Of a DNA stretch of 64,000 nt, positions 25,501 to 37,605 are shown one piece after another. Position 1 is the stretch's first letter, and every line of letters begins with the position of its first letter. The position numbers were made by a program, and so were the translations under genes. Where the stretch lies: contig NC_133030.1 of the NCBI RefSeq assembly GCF_048771995.1, positions 60,296,001 through 60,360,000 of the forward strand, in the 5' to 3' direction. The stretch is from Taeniopygia guttata. Its lineage: Eukaryota; Chordata; Aves; Passeriformes; Estrildidae. Under the pieces are notes generated by a model. It had not been told where the DNA came from and did no database searches. It worked only from the letters and a program-made list of their open reading frames with translations.

Positions 25501-26809
25501 TTCCAACTCCGGAAAACTACTTACAGGAACCTGAAATACAAGACTGAATCCAAAAGTAAGAAATAGATAAATTTCTAGAAGATACATTTAGGGTTTTTTT
25601 TTTTTCCATTTCAAAGTCAAAAATGAAGACTTAGATAAAAACCAAAGTAACCCTCCCTTCTCCCCCTGGCTTTTCCTAGGAATATAAAGAATTGTAATAT
25701 GATCCATGCATGAAGTGCCAGATTTACAGAGGTTCCCTTATGTTTATGTGGCAGGACACATGGTTTTGGGGAAGCCTGGAGGAAGGAAAAGCCAAGAGTT
25801 TGCACTTTTTTCACCTCTTCAAAATGCTCTTTGAATAGGAACAGCAGAGGTTGCAGTGGGGATGAAGGATTAGCAGATCCCACTGCCATCCATGGTGTAA
25901 TCCCCACCAGCAGCACATCTTTGAAGCTCAGTGCCAGGAACCCAGAAGCTTCCAAAAACACCAGTCAGTCACGACAAGCTGGGAGAGAACACAGCCCCGT
26001 GGGGAATTTAAAAAACTGACTGAAAATGGTATTCACTGGGCATTTCCTGACGTATTTTCCTCAAAAATTTTCCACAATTCTGTCAGTGACAATGACAACA
26101 CCTTTGATTAATTGCAAGAGAAGATAATTGGAACAAAATGTGAGATGCTCAGCATTGCAGACAATAAAACCCCACGCAGTAATTTTCCTGGGATTATGAG
26201 CTGATGGCCTCTCCCACTGGTTGGGCTGCCTCATCCTTTCCTAAACAATCTCCTTGCCTGTGTATCCATCTGCTGCCTCCCATCCCCATCCCTCATCTGT
26301 CAGCTCTCTGCATGTTCTCAATTCAATTGCTGCACTTTGTTTAGCAAAGCACAGTCCTGACCCAGCCTTGCAGCCCTGGGCACAGGAACAGCTCAACTGC
26401 TCTTCACACTGCAACAAAGGGCACCTAAATTATACATCAGCACCCTGAGCCATGCAGGAGACTGACAGAGCCCTTGGGACACAGCTCCAGGAAGGTTTGC
26501 TCTTGCAGGAAAGCTTTAAGTTTAAGAAGCTCTTGCTCTGTCCACTGCATTTCCTTATCCTCTCACTTGTTTTAGTGCAATCACTTGTTGTAGCAACTTT
26601 TACTGCAGAGTAAAAGAACATCTCCATCCTCCCCAGAGAAGCTGTTGTTTGCACAAAGCATTGATTGGGTCAACAGTGGGATTTAAAGTGCAGCTCCACA
26701 GAGAGCAGCAAGGACCAGAACTGTGCAGATCCTTGTCACAGCACCAGGACAAGAAGCAGCTCCTTGCTGGTGCCAGGGGTTGTGGCATCACGTGCTGGAA
26801 CCCAGCTCC
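22563..26809. other. Intergenic stretch without gene
   Basis: 4.2 kb without a recognised repeat other than a T tract at 25592-25605. Frames of up to 147 codons are antisense pairs with no splice context. Confidence 0.4.
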
Positions 26810-27045
26810 CAGAGATGCCATCCCAGAGACTGGATTTCAGGAAGAAATTCTTGATTGTGAGGCCCTGGAATAGGCTGCCCAGAGCAGCTGTGTCTGCCCC
26901 ATCCCTGGAAGTGTTCAAGGCCAGGTTGGATGGGGCTTGGAGCACCCTGGGATAGTGGAAGGTGTCCCTGCCCTTGGCAGGGGAGTTGGAACTGGATGGT
27001 CTTTAAGGTTCCTTCCAACCTAAACCACTCCATGGTTCTGTAATT
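26810..27045 (+). mobile_element. CR1 LINE 3' fragment, plus orientation
   Basis: CTGGATTTCAGGAAGAAATTC, GTTCAAGGCCAGGTTGGATG and the terminal GTCTTTAAGGTTCCTTCCAA with CCATGGTTCTGTAATTC. Confidence 0.9.
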
Positions 27046-28139
27046 CTCATTTGTGCTTTTCCTTTTTTCAAAGTGATGTTCATTTTGCACAAAGCCTGAC
27101 ACTCTTTTACCCCCACCCAAATCTGCTCTTTATGTGTCTGTCACAACAGAGAAGCACAAGTCTGCAAGGTGCTCAAGAGACACCCTTGAAAGCTGAATCC
27201 TGGGGATATTACTGACCTTGGAGGCTGAAGCTCTCTCTCTCTTTTTCCATTTACCCTTTCAGAGGCTGCAGCAAATTAACTGAACCTTGTGGTCAATGAG
27301 ATCAACATAAAGCCAAAAGGAACTTCGAATATTTCTCTGTTAAGGAGAGATGAAACCAGTGCAGGCTCCAGGAAATAAGAGTAATGAGAACTGTTCAGGG
27401 TTATGAGTATCTGCAACTCTCATAAGTGATGAAGAACAGAGCAAAAAGCTGTGTTTGCCCTGCTTAGAAACAGCTTTTTTCCCAGTTTTTCTACTGGAAC
27501 ATATCTGAATTGCTGTTTTTCACTTTGCTTGGATGCTGTTTGGGATAGGTGATCCCACCTTCCTCCTGGATTAAGCACCTTGTCCTGACAGAGGCTCCAC
27601 AAAAGTGGAGCAGTCCCTGGGAGAGTGGCACTGTGTCCATACACTCTTTTTGTTAACCATTACTGTGGCATTCCCAACTGAGATTGTCATGATTCTGAAG
27701 GCTGAGACTGCAGGAATTAATTCTGTCACATGAGAAGGAAAAGAAAAATTACATTAAAAGTGTAAAGAAATAGCCTTACTTACACAATCTCTCATTTGCA
27801 GGTTTCAAGATGGGAAAAAATCTTTAGGGAAACAAACGTGAAATGCTGAGAAATTCTTGTAAATCTGACAAAATTGATTCTTCATAATAACAATACAAAT
27901 TCTAGAGCTCTTTTTCACACACACTTTTGAATTATTGGCTTGTCATATTGGTCTTGTAAGGATGAACAACCTCTGATGATACCTAGAAATTTCTCTTGCA
28001 GACTTTGGTTCCAAATGCATTTCCCTTTGGCTCAACACTTTGACAGTACTGATGTGAAATTGAGCCAAGAGGTTTTCCATAAGTGAGACACACTTTTGCA
28101 GTGGATTTTAATACCAACCACCTCCACATGCACCAAGAA
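27046..28139. other. Intergenic DNA just downstream of TALPID3
   Basis: AT-rich, repeat-poor. The top end is the GT-rich element beyond the poly(A) site. Confidence 0.45.
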
Positions 28140-28400
28140 TAATAAATATTTAAAAGGTCTTTATTGACTTCAACTCACGACGATTCTGGAAAAAAATGGA
28201 TTTTATTTGCTTAAAAATAATTGATATATTCACAGACAGAGTCATTTAAAATAATAACAAAATTATAAGAAAAAATAGTAGAAAATAAAGAGTACTGAAA
28301 GACTGTTATTTTGATGGAACAGCCAGACTATCACACTAGACAGACAAACATACCAGTGACAACATCTTCAGACAGAGGCTGCCATAAACAGCCCTAAGCT
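28140..28400 (-). other. KIAA0586: TALPID3 3' untranslated region
   Basis: About 260 bases follow the stop codon on the minus strand, AT-rich and without repeats. Two AATAAA signals lie near its end. The exact cleavage site is inferred, roughly 20 bases below the last signal. Confidence 0.65.
28160..28207 (-). terminator. KIAA0586: Poly(A) signals and cleavage region of TALPID3
   Basis: AATAAA on the minus strand occurs at 28202-28207 and again at 28160-28165 (within GTCAATAAAGACC). Below them, at about 28095-28130, the minus strand is GT-rich (GGTGCATGTGGAGGTGGTTG), as expected of a downstream element for cleavage and polyadenylation. Confidence 0.65.
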
Positions 28401-28546
28401 TTAAAATGTGTCTGTCCCTGAGGAATCAGAATCTCCACGTGCACTGCTCAGACTCTGTGTTTCATTAGCTGTGCTCATGCCAGGCAGCTGTGCTGACACC
28501 CTTGCTGCAGAAAGATGTGGATTCAGATGAGGGGCAGCATCCTCTC
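28401..28546 (-). CDS. KIAA0586: TALPID3 last coding exon with stop codon
   Basis: The acceptor is TTTTTATTTTAG preceded by a long T run. Two bases complete Gly, then 47 codons read EDAAPHLNPHLSAARVSAQL, PGMSTANETQSLSSARGDSD and SSGTDTF before TAA at 28401-28403. The acidic Ser-rich end (DSDSSGTDTF) is what I expect for the end of TALPID3. It lies 24.2 kb from exon F. The matching phase (1 to 1), strong acceptor and correctly placed poly(A) signals support it, but the long distance means a further phase-1 exon between them cannot be excluded. Confidence 0.75.
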
Positions 28547-28757
28547 CTAAAATAAAAAAAAAAAGGAAAAAGGAAAAGGAAAGTCATTATTTGCTGTCTG
28601 TGACAAAGGACTGAACTGTGCTGAAGTCATCTCCATTTTTCCATTTTCCATGGAAGTACAGGTACACAGACACCCCTGCTGCCCACAGTTCTGAGGGTGC
28701 TGCTTTAGCCAGCAGAACTCTCCTTACCAGGAAACAAAGGGATGAATTTCTGTACAC

Positions 28758-29025
28758 ATACAGAATCCCAGAATGGTTTGGGTTAGAAGGGACCTTCAAG
28801 ACCATCTCATTCCAAGCCCCTGCCATGGCAGGGACAGCCACAGCTCCTCTGGGCACCCTGTGCCAGGGCCTCCCCACCCTCCCAGGGAAGAATTTCTTCC
28901 TAATCTCCAATTTAACCTTACTCTCTGTTAGCTTCAAGCCATTTCCCTTTGTCCTGTCAGTCCATGCCCTTGTATAAAGTCCCTTTCCAGATTTTTGGAT
29001 GCCCCTTAAGTACTGGAAGGAGCTG
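28758..29025 (-). mobile_element. CR1 LINE 3' fragment near the last exon
   Basis: CAGAATCCCAGAATGGTTTGG to CCCCTTAAGTACTGGAAGG. It lacks an internal piece, jumping from GCCATGGCAGGGACA to GCCACAGCTCCTCTGGGCAC. It lies 210 bases into the last TALPID3 intron, in the same orientation as the gene. Confidence 0.88.
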
Positions 29026-29059
29026 AGTTTTATATATACACTGGGTTGTATTTACATAC

Positions 29060-29125
29060 AACCACACACACACACACACACATGGATCTATAACCTCCAA
29101 TAGGCCCAGAATAATTTCAAATATA
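29060..29125. repeat. CA microsatellite and ATATATAT tract
   Basis: ACCACACACACACACACACAC near 29061-29082, followed by TCAAATATATATAC. Confidence 0.85.
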
Positions 29126-29821
29126 TATACTGGTGTTTCTGGTGTTTTCCACAGCATTGGAATGGGATCCATTAAAAAGTCATGGGCAAAAGTTAATGTA
29201 TTTAGCCAAAGGAAGGAGACCAGCTGAATCAATTCATGGAGCAAGGAGAGGAAGTCATGGATCAGGGCAGAAACAAAGAATTAAGGAACTCAGGAGAATG
29301 GCACTGGCACTCAAGCACAGAAAGAGCATTTTGAGATTTCAGTTGTCCTGGGGGCATTTAAGTGCAGCAGCTACAAGCAAAACAAACATATCTGAGCCCA
29401 TGTACAATAGCAAAGTCTTGGAGCTTGTTCTTATTCCAATAAGCTGTAACAATTCTTCCTTCCTCTGTGATAGACTAGGTAATTAAAACACTATTTTCCC
29501 AATAAAACAAAAAAGTTAGGCTTTCTTTCACCCCAGTTAATTATCTACTATGTCACTGAAGCAGTCATCTGCATTCATCTGACTGGCAGCAAAGCACGCT
29601 TCGAATGGCTAATTAAAACAAAACCCCACTGCTAAAATAAAATTCCCCTGGTGATTTTCCTGCTAGAACAGCAGCCAACAGCCTGGGAAATCAAACATGA
29701 GTGAGGCCAAAGACAGTAAAGGCAGGAAAGGCAGTGACCTGTGCCAGCACAGCCTCTTGCTATTCAGGAAGGCAGCAGGAGCACAGGAACATTTCTTGTG
29801 TCCTCAGGGAATCAGCACATC

Positions 29822-30182
29822 ACCTGGAGAGGAAAAGGATTTGGGGAGATCTCAGAGCAGCCTTGCAGCACCTAAGTGGAAGAGAGCTGGAAAGGGATTT
29901 TCCACAAGGGTATGGAGTGATGGAACAAGGGGGAGTGGGTTTTACTAACAAAGATGGGATATTGGAAGAGGGTCTTGGTGATGAGGCTGGTGAGGCTCTG
30001 GCACAGATTTCCCAGAGAAGCTGTGGCTGCCCCTGGATCCCTGGAAGAGCTCCAGGCCAGGCTGGATGCAGCTTGGAGCAACCTGGGATAGTGGAAATTC
30101 CATGCCCATGGCAGGGGGTTGGAAGCAGATGGTCTTGAAAGTCTCTTCTAACCCAAACCATTCTGGGATTTTGGGATTCCAA
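29822..30182 (+). mobile_element. CR1 LINE 3' fragment, plus orientation
   Basis: Runs from the GGAAAGGGATTTTCCACAAG segment through CCTGGATCCCTGGAAGAGC to AAACCATTCTGGGATTTTGG. Confidence 0.9.
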
Positions 30183-32067
30183 TCTGTAGCTGTGTTTGTG
30201 TGATACAAAAATGCTGCTGAGAAGAAAAGCCAAAAGTTTGTTTGGTCAGGCATGAAAATGACACAGTGAAGATGTGACTGTGTAATGCCCAAGGAAACCT
30301 GGCAAATCATCCTCTACTAAAGCCCCTCTCCAACACTAGATGTAGTTTGATGCTTTCAAAGCTTGACTTTCTTAATAATTTCCACAGTCATGTCACATTC
30401 CATGATGTCATTGTTTCAACAGCTGTTTTCAGGTTTGTTAAAAAAAGGGAAAAAAAGGTAAAAAGAAAAAAAATGAAAGGAAAAAAGAAAGTAATATTCC
30501 CTTATCCCAAGGCTCTGTCGGAACTTCTCAAGTCTTTGATTCTGGGAGTGAGTGCTAAAAGAAAGTATCGTATTAGTCTGCATTCCTCTAACATATACTC
30601 TAATATACTTTACATATATACTACAGATCAATTTTACAATAGTTATAAAGTGCTAAAAGACAGAAAAAAATAAGAAGAATATTTACATCTATGTACTCAA
30701 TAGAAAATTTACCAGTTCCTGAGCTATCAAAATATCTTTAACTTAAAAATACCCAAAGTCAACACTGCCCTTTTTTAAAGGCAGAAATCTGAAGTCTCTG
30801 TCTTTGTTAAATTCACACAGAAAATACAGAATGTGGATTTTCAGCATTTTAACTGTGAAAAAACGGTGGATATCCTATTTCAGTTAAATGGGAGATTCTG
30901 CTACATGACTGTAACTTCCCAGGATAGAAAGCTGCTAGTCCTGAAACTCTACATTGGCCCCAAAAATACAACTACCAAGTTACTCTCACGTGTGTTTTAT
31001 CATTATTACCTTTTGCTGAGTGTAACCTCATGCACACACAGTGCATAAAACACTTTATATACACATCCAGGGAGGGGTTTGGGAATAAAGACACAAATAG
31101 AGGCAGACTGGTTTAAATCCTTGTATAGCCCCTGGTCTGCTCCTTCTTTAATAATGTGATATTCCATTTTATGTCTTCCCCTCATCAGAGAGCAGCTCAT
31201 AACCAATATTAAGATGGTTTCCTCTTTAACACTGAGTTCCTTTACCAGAATGGTTAAAATCTTTTGATACACCATAAAAATGGACATGAATTTTTTTTCC
31301 TTTACAAAGCACGAAAGGGCGAGCAGGCAGGTAATCTTCATGGCTCCTTTTTTAGAGGCTCTGGGAGTACAATTTTGTAATCATGTAGTTAGGTGTATTT
31401 ATAAAAATTTTCCTTGTTAAAATCCAATAAATGGAGCGTGTGACCTTAGGTGACCTCCAGTTTTCCAAATTCATTGTCACCATCTAATAGAATAAATTCC
31501 TATGAACTGTGAAAACTGACACTCTTGGAAAGAGAGTCCTTGGCTGGTAGAAACTCATCAGGGACTGAAAACATCTTGGTGACCCACTGATGGAAAAGGT
31601 TACATTTCAGATCAGAGATTTTCCCTGTTCTTGGCACTCTGTAACAAATTCATATACAGTGCTTAATTTCCAGAGCTTTGTTTAACACAAGCATAAAAAT
31701 TAATGGTGTGTCAACCATCCAGTGACCTGTGAAGGGAGTTTTTCTCTAAGAGGTACCGTCACACTCAGAATATGCCATATACAAAGGGTGTCATGAATGT
31801 GTGCCAAAGGAAAAAGGAATTAACCACACTGAAGGGAGGTTTGGTTACTCACACCATATAGCAACAGTAATAACAAAGAAAAACGTTTAAAATATTTCTT
31901 TTTGAATTTTTCTATTTGGCAAAATAAAAAGACTAAACAAGTCTGACTTTTAAGCCAAGTGAAAACCATGTGCTTTAGCTCCTCTGACTGGGTGTCCATA
32001 TATTAAATAAAACTATTTTAAAACTATTTGGGGATGAAAGAGAACCGTATCTTGTAAGTGAAATTGT

Positions 32068-32350
32068 AATCATGGAATCACAAAATGGTTTGGGTTGGAA
32101 GGGACCTTAAAGACAATCCAGTCCCTCCCCCTGCCAAGGGCAGGGACACCTTCCACTATCCCAGGGTGCTCCAAGCCTCAATGCCCAACCTGGCCTGGAA
32201 CACTTCCAGGGATGGAGCAGCCACAGCTCCTCTGGGCACCCTGTGCAGTGTCCCACCACCCTCACAGGATTTTTTCCCAATACCCAATCTAAACCTACTC
32301 TCTTTCATTTTGAAGCCATTCCCCCTTGCCCTGTCAGTCCATCTTTTAAA
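32068..32350 (-). mobile_element. CR1 LINE 3' fragment
   Basis: AATCATGGAATCACAAAATGG through CCTTGCCCTGTCAGTCCATC. Typical young-looking copy. Confidence 0.92.
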
Positions 32351-32982
32351 TCATCTCTCCCCATCAAGACAATAAATAGGGAGGGTTTGAAGGATCAGGA
32401 CTCAGGTTATTTTTCAGTATAAAACCATAACAATAATTACTGTAATTACCTACATATTGCTTCCTAAAATTTCCAAACAATCCTCCTTCTATTCCCCAAC
32501 TGAAGCAGCTCTCTTCAAGAGCAAGAATAAACTTCCACAATTGTAAAAACAACTGCAGTGCAGTGCTCTCATTCCTTTAATAGCAGGGGCTGATAGGAAT
32601 GGCTTGTTTCTTCTTCTGCCAGATTCCAGCTGCTTTTTCTTTGTTTATTCCTGACTTCAAAGTTTCAAACACTGTCCTGTCCCAACAAATAACTTCCTCC
32701 AGATGGCATTAGCTCAAGTGCTCTGAGCACTGGGATAGCACAGCACCTGCAGATTCAACTCAGTATCTTAAAATCTTCATTGAAGGTGCCTTTTTTTTTC
32801 CCTGTCATTTCCCCATTTTGCTTTTTCCCCACATAAAAAGATTTACATCTGGCATACAGTTATAAAGACTATTAGAAAGGAGAGTTGTCAGAAATTCTTT
32901 ACATGAATGGCTAAAGCTAAGTAGAAGAACAAATGTCTACAGGCTCAAAGGTAACAGAACCGCTGGCAGTAGGAACATTTTA

Positions 32983-33425
32983 TAGTCACAGAATGGTTTG
33001 GGTTGGGAGGGACCTTCAAGACCATCCCCTGCCATGGCCAGGGAACCTTCCACTAACCCAGGTTGCTCCAAGTTCCATTCAGCCTGTCCTGGAACACTTG
33101 CATGGATGGGGCAGCCACAGCTTCTCTGGGCAACCTGTGCCAGGGTCTCACCACCCTCACAGGGAAGAATTTTTTTCTAAGATATTGCCTAACCCTCCCC
33201 TCCATCAGTTTGAAGCCATTGTCCATTGTTCTGTCACTCCAGGCCCTTGTCCAAAGTCCCTCTCCAGCTCTCCTGGAGCTCCTTTAGACCCTGGCTGGGC
33301 CATTAAGGTCTCCCTGAAGTCCTCCCCAGGCTGAGCATCCCCAGCTCTCAGCCTGCCATCCTCTCTTATCTGCACCTCAATTCTCCTCTCTCATCTGTTC
33401 CTCTCTTTTCTCCTCTCTCAGCCTT
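32983..33425 (-). mobile_element. CR1 LINE 3' fragment
   Basis: GTCACAGAATGGTTTGGGTTG to CAGCTCTCAGCCTGCC, followed by a CTCTC-rich simple stretch. Confidence 0.92.
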
Positions 33426-35779
33426 TGCTACCTGCTCCTGTTACCTGTAAGCAAACCTGTGAGGTACATTTTGGAGCAATATGTGTCCTGGTCATGTCTC
33501 CATGGGTTTGTGTGGTACCACACTGAAATTCACTCACTTTCATATGTGGTTGTGCAGGTGAGTTACCCAGCAGAGCAACCCAAGAAGTGGTATTCTTGGC
33601 AAAATCAAAATTATTCCAGGCTTGCTGGGCTAGCTAACACATTCTTGGATAAGAAACATCCATATTTTGATGTAAGTAATTCTGAAGGCTGCACTGAAAA
33701 AAGAAATTACACTGCAATGTCAGTCATGCTGCTAATTATAATGATATTTAGCATTTCCAGTTCAGAGTCACATTTAGCTGTATTGTGCATACTGGCTATT
33801 GAATGTTTCTGGATTCAATGGCTTATAAAGATGAAAGTGGGTAGGTTATAGAACTAAATGAATACAATCTTTTCAGGAATAAGCAGGACCATCAACAAAT
33901 AATCAAAATTATTGGGCAAATTATTCTCCATTTATTCAAAAGGAGAGTTCCTCCTCCAGAGCTTTTCTTGCTCTTGTCACCTTGAGTCCATGGGCTTGTT
34001 TAGGTTACTGTGGAGAAGTTGGCCTTTCTCAGTTCTTCCAGAAATGTGCTTTTTAGGGCAGGGGCTCTCTTGTTGTTGTGTGAATGCTTTGGCATTTACC
34101 TGGCTGCAGGTGAGAGCTCTGCCTTCCACTGGGACAGAAACACAGAAAACAAGAACAAGATGTCCTGCAAATGCCTGCAGTTCTCTTTTTTCACCCCAAC
34201 CCACACTGCCCCAACTTGGCTGTTTCATGACAAACAGAAAAAACTCGAGGCAAAACAAGGCCAAATTTCTAGGGCCGAGTTACATGAAAGGGGTACATTT
34301 ACAATTAAAACACTTGAGCTGTTTTACAGAAATGGACAGACATCTGGAGGAACTGAGCCAAAAATGTCTGGATTTAAAAGCATGAGTCTACTGCTGGAGC
34401 TGAAAAAACATGGTTTCATTCTCAAAGGCTGCAGCCAAGTCATAAACTTCCATAAGTGGGCCACAGACACCAGTGGAGACAGAAAACTATATAATATGAG
34501 TTCAGTTCAAGTTCTGATCTAAACTTGGCAAATTCCACCTTCCCCTTGGTGTCATGCACTTACAAAAACTCTGCACACAAGCACACAGAAAATAAACACG
34601 TGTATACATGCACTGTGCTTTTGCTGTTTGTTTATGTAACCCCCAATGTATAGCCCAGCTATAAATATTTCCAAAAAGAAAATAAATGCAGATCCCCAGC
34701 CAGTAAAGGAGGGTGGGGCCAGGCTCAGCAGCTAACAAATATTTCAAAGCAGAATATTTGAAAATGGTTTTCTCCTCCTCTCAAGTTGGAGTTCAAGGTT
34801 CAGTGGTTTTTCCAAAACACTCTATATTCCCACCAACAGCAACACTAAACAGAACAAAAACTAGAAATACATTAAATAAACTAGAACCAGATTTTTCAAA
34901 ATCCTAACACAGAGACCAGCAAGGAAGGGCAGACAGAAAGCAGCTCCAAAAACATCTAGAAATGAGATTGCAGAGTTTACTAAATAAATATTTCCTTTTG
35001 GTGCCTAAAATCTACTCTGCTCCTTTAGATCTGGCATCTTTTGCTCTGTAGAACCTCTCACAGCTTAACAAATTCACTCCCTGGCCACATCTCTTGCTGC
35101 TGTTTCCCACAAATCCCTTCCAAAACACATGCAATGATCTTTCCGAATAACTACAGTAATTATTAACACTAAGAAGAAATATTAAAAGTGAATTTAATTT
35201 TTCCATACAGATGGCTGTGATTTTTGGATCTGCAGTTGGCTCAGAGCAAATAGTTTAACATTTAAGCACTGCTCTCTCTCAGCAGCAACTATTTTCCTGA
35301 GGAAAACTCAGATGAGGCTGTGAAGTTGCAGCTTTTATTTCAAAATAAAAAAAAGAGAAGGAGTTGGTTCATTACTGGTCCAGAGTCTTTGAAAAACCAC
35401 CAGGAAAATGTGTATCTTGTGCAAAGGCCAGGGGGAGCAGTAATCCCTAAATCCACAAGAGATAACAACCTAGGTAAACAGCTGGTGGAATCAGGAGAAT
35501 CTGACAAGTGATAATTAAAAATGTGCAGATTTAATAGTGTAATTAATATTTTACTTATTCAGTAAAACTAAATATCACCTACATACCATTTTTTTTCTAA
35601 TTTTGTGCAAAATCTAACCACCAAGTGGAGAGGAAGGTGATTGCAAAAACATATTTCTAGAATATATTCAGCTCTGTTATTCACACCTTCATGTTTGGGT
35701 CTCCAAAAGACATTTTAATGCCTGTATCTGAAACAAAATAAAGAAGCTTAAAAAAAAAAAAAAAAAGGGGGAACTGGAA

Positions 35780-35990
35780 TGATCAATTGTGGGAATTCAC
35801 ACTTAATTCTAAGATAAAGTTCTGCTGAATTCCCTTAAGATGCAGAGTCAGTGCATGCAAAGCCAGCAGTAGGATTGGCTCCACTGTGACCTCCTATCTT
35901 AATGATATTAATTGCAGCAATAGTGCCTCCAGCTTATCTGCATCGTGCCACAGTGCCAGACATAACAGCATTCACAGCCTTCTTGGGGAG
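35780..35990. promoter_or_regulatory. Candidate conserved non-coding element in the last TALPID3 intron
   Basis: Repeat-free DNA with the homeodomain-like CTTAATGATATTAATTGC, a GCTTATCTGCAT motif and GTGCATGCAAAG. Only composition supports it. Confidence 0.3.
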
Positions 35991-36184
35991 TGACAAGGAA
36001 AAGAAATAAAAATCAAAGCATCTTTTTAATTCTTAGAAGTTACCTGGCCTCCTCTTATTGAAAAATCATTTTAAAATATTTTTACAGAAATAATTAAAGT
36101 TGAGCAACCAAAGTCAAGTGATGTTTCACCATCAATTAAGATCTGAAAATTAACATCTTCCCAGTTCACAGCTAAAATGCAGGT

Positions 36185-36305
36185 GGGGTGTCCCTGTGAG
36201 GCTGTGGATCTCCATCCTTTGAAGTGCCAAAGCCAGGTTGGACCTTGGGGGGATAGTGGAAGATATCCCTGCCCATAACAGGGGGATGAACTGGACAATT
36301 CCAAG
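36185..36305 (+). mobile_element. Degenerate CR1 3' end, plus orientation
   Basis: GTGGATCTCCATCCTTTGAA, GCCAGGTTGGACCTTGGGG, GGATAGTGGAAGATATCCC, ending before the octamer tail. Confidence 0.75.
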
Positions 36306-37317
36306 CTGTCCTGCCAGATCCCCAGATCCCAAATACCCAAAAAAAATCCTTAGGAATCTCAGAGGACAAGCTTCAGTGAACCCCTTTAAGAAGTCACAAG
36401 TTACTTTTCACCACTAAAAAGTTCAGTGAGAGACCTCGATGAGCTCTCCCTCAAACAGGCAAGAGGATTTCCTGGGCAAGGAGGTTTTATCCATGGCTGC
36501 AATCTGCACCCAGATTTGACTGAAAGTCAAGGAATGGGCAGCAGAAAGAAAAGAGAAAACTTTCTGCCTGAAGGGCAGTGCTGCAGGGCAGAATTTTCTC
36601 ACTGCAAGTCACTCCTCGCATATAATGGAGTCACTAAATGCATTCTTATAATAAAAAATTAAATAAGGTATACTCAACATAAAGAACTTCAAATAAAAAG
36701 TGTTTTTCTAGATGACCACAAGCAAAATAGCTTTATTTCTCTACTCTGAATACTTAAATATTCACATGATCCTGTGATTTGTTTTGATGATTTTCACTAA
36801 CAAAGTCATGGGATTCCCCATATGGAAACAGTTTGCCAAGACTCCCATTACTGTACTACCATTACCATCATCTGGCATATTAAAAATGCTTCTACCTACA
36901 GCACAATTACCCCAAATTTTTGTAATTACACTTTTTCAAAAGAAAATTATGAGCATTTTCCCCAGGAACAAAACAAAACAAGACAGAACAAAAGCCAGCC
37001 CGATACAGTTTGCATCTTCCAATGGTCAGTCTAATAAATTCCAGAATATTTCCATGCATATTTCTAGTACATGGACAAATAAATTTATAAAAAATACATC
37101 TTTTCCAGACTTTTATTTAGCAGTAGAGGGCGGCCACTACAGGTCTTACCATTTGTAGATATCAATGACCTTTGCAAAATGGGTAGGAATAAGCATTTCT
37201 GGGAAGCTTAGAGAGGCAAACAACTTTTCTGTTAGCTCAGAAAGAGGATTAAGTAAGCACATGTTCAAACAAGGAAAACATTAAATGTCTTTACTGGAAG
37301 ATATGGGAGCTCATTGT

Positions 37318-37605
37318 TATAGAAACATAAAATAATTTAGGTTACAAAACACTTCTAATATCATCAAGTCCAACCATTAACCCACCACCACCATGTTCAC
37401 TCCTAAACCATGTTCCCAATACCACATCCAACACATTTTTTCTCAACATTTGCAGGAATGGTGACTCCAAGTCTCCCCTGGGCAGTCTGTTCCTATGTCT
37501 GACCACCCTTTCAGTGCAGAAATTTTTCTTAATATCCAATCTAAACATCCCTTGGTGCAACTTGAGACAATTTCCTCTGGTCCTGTCTGTGTCCAGATCC
37601 TATTT
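37318..37605 (-). mobile_element. Older CR1 fragment
   Basis: AATAATTTAGGTTACAAAAC, CATCAAGTCCAACCATTAACC, CCCCTGGGCAGTCTGTTCC, CTTGAGACAATTTCCTCTGG. Belongs to an old subfamily with many substitutions. Confidence 0.82.

Noticed and set aside
1..28139. Search for DACT1 (the gene downstream of KIAA0586 in human) in the left part
   Set aside because: No CpG-rich first exon and no long coding exon on the minus strand; if synteny holds it lies outside the window.
33459..33851. 130-codon plus-strand frame with a hydrophobic stretch
   Set aside because: No splice or promoter support and no recognised domain; AT-rich intron sequence gives such frames by chance.
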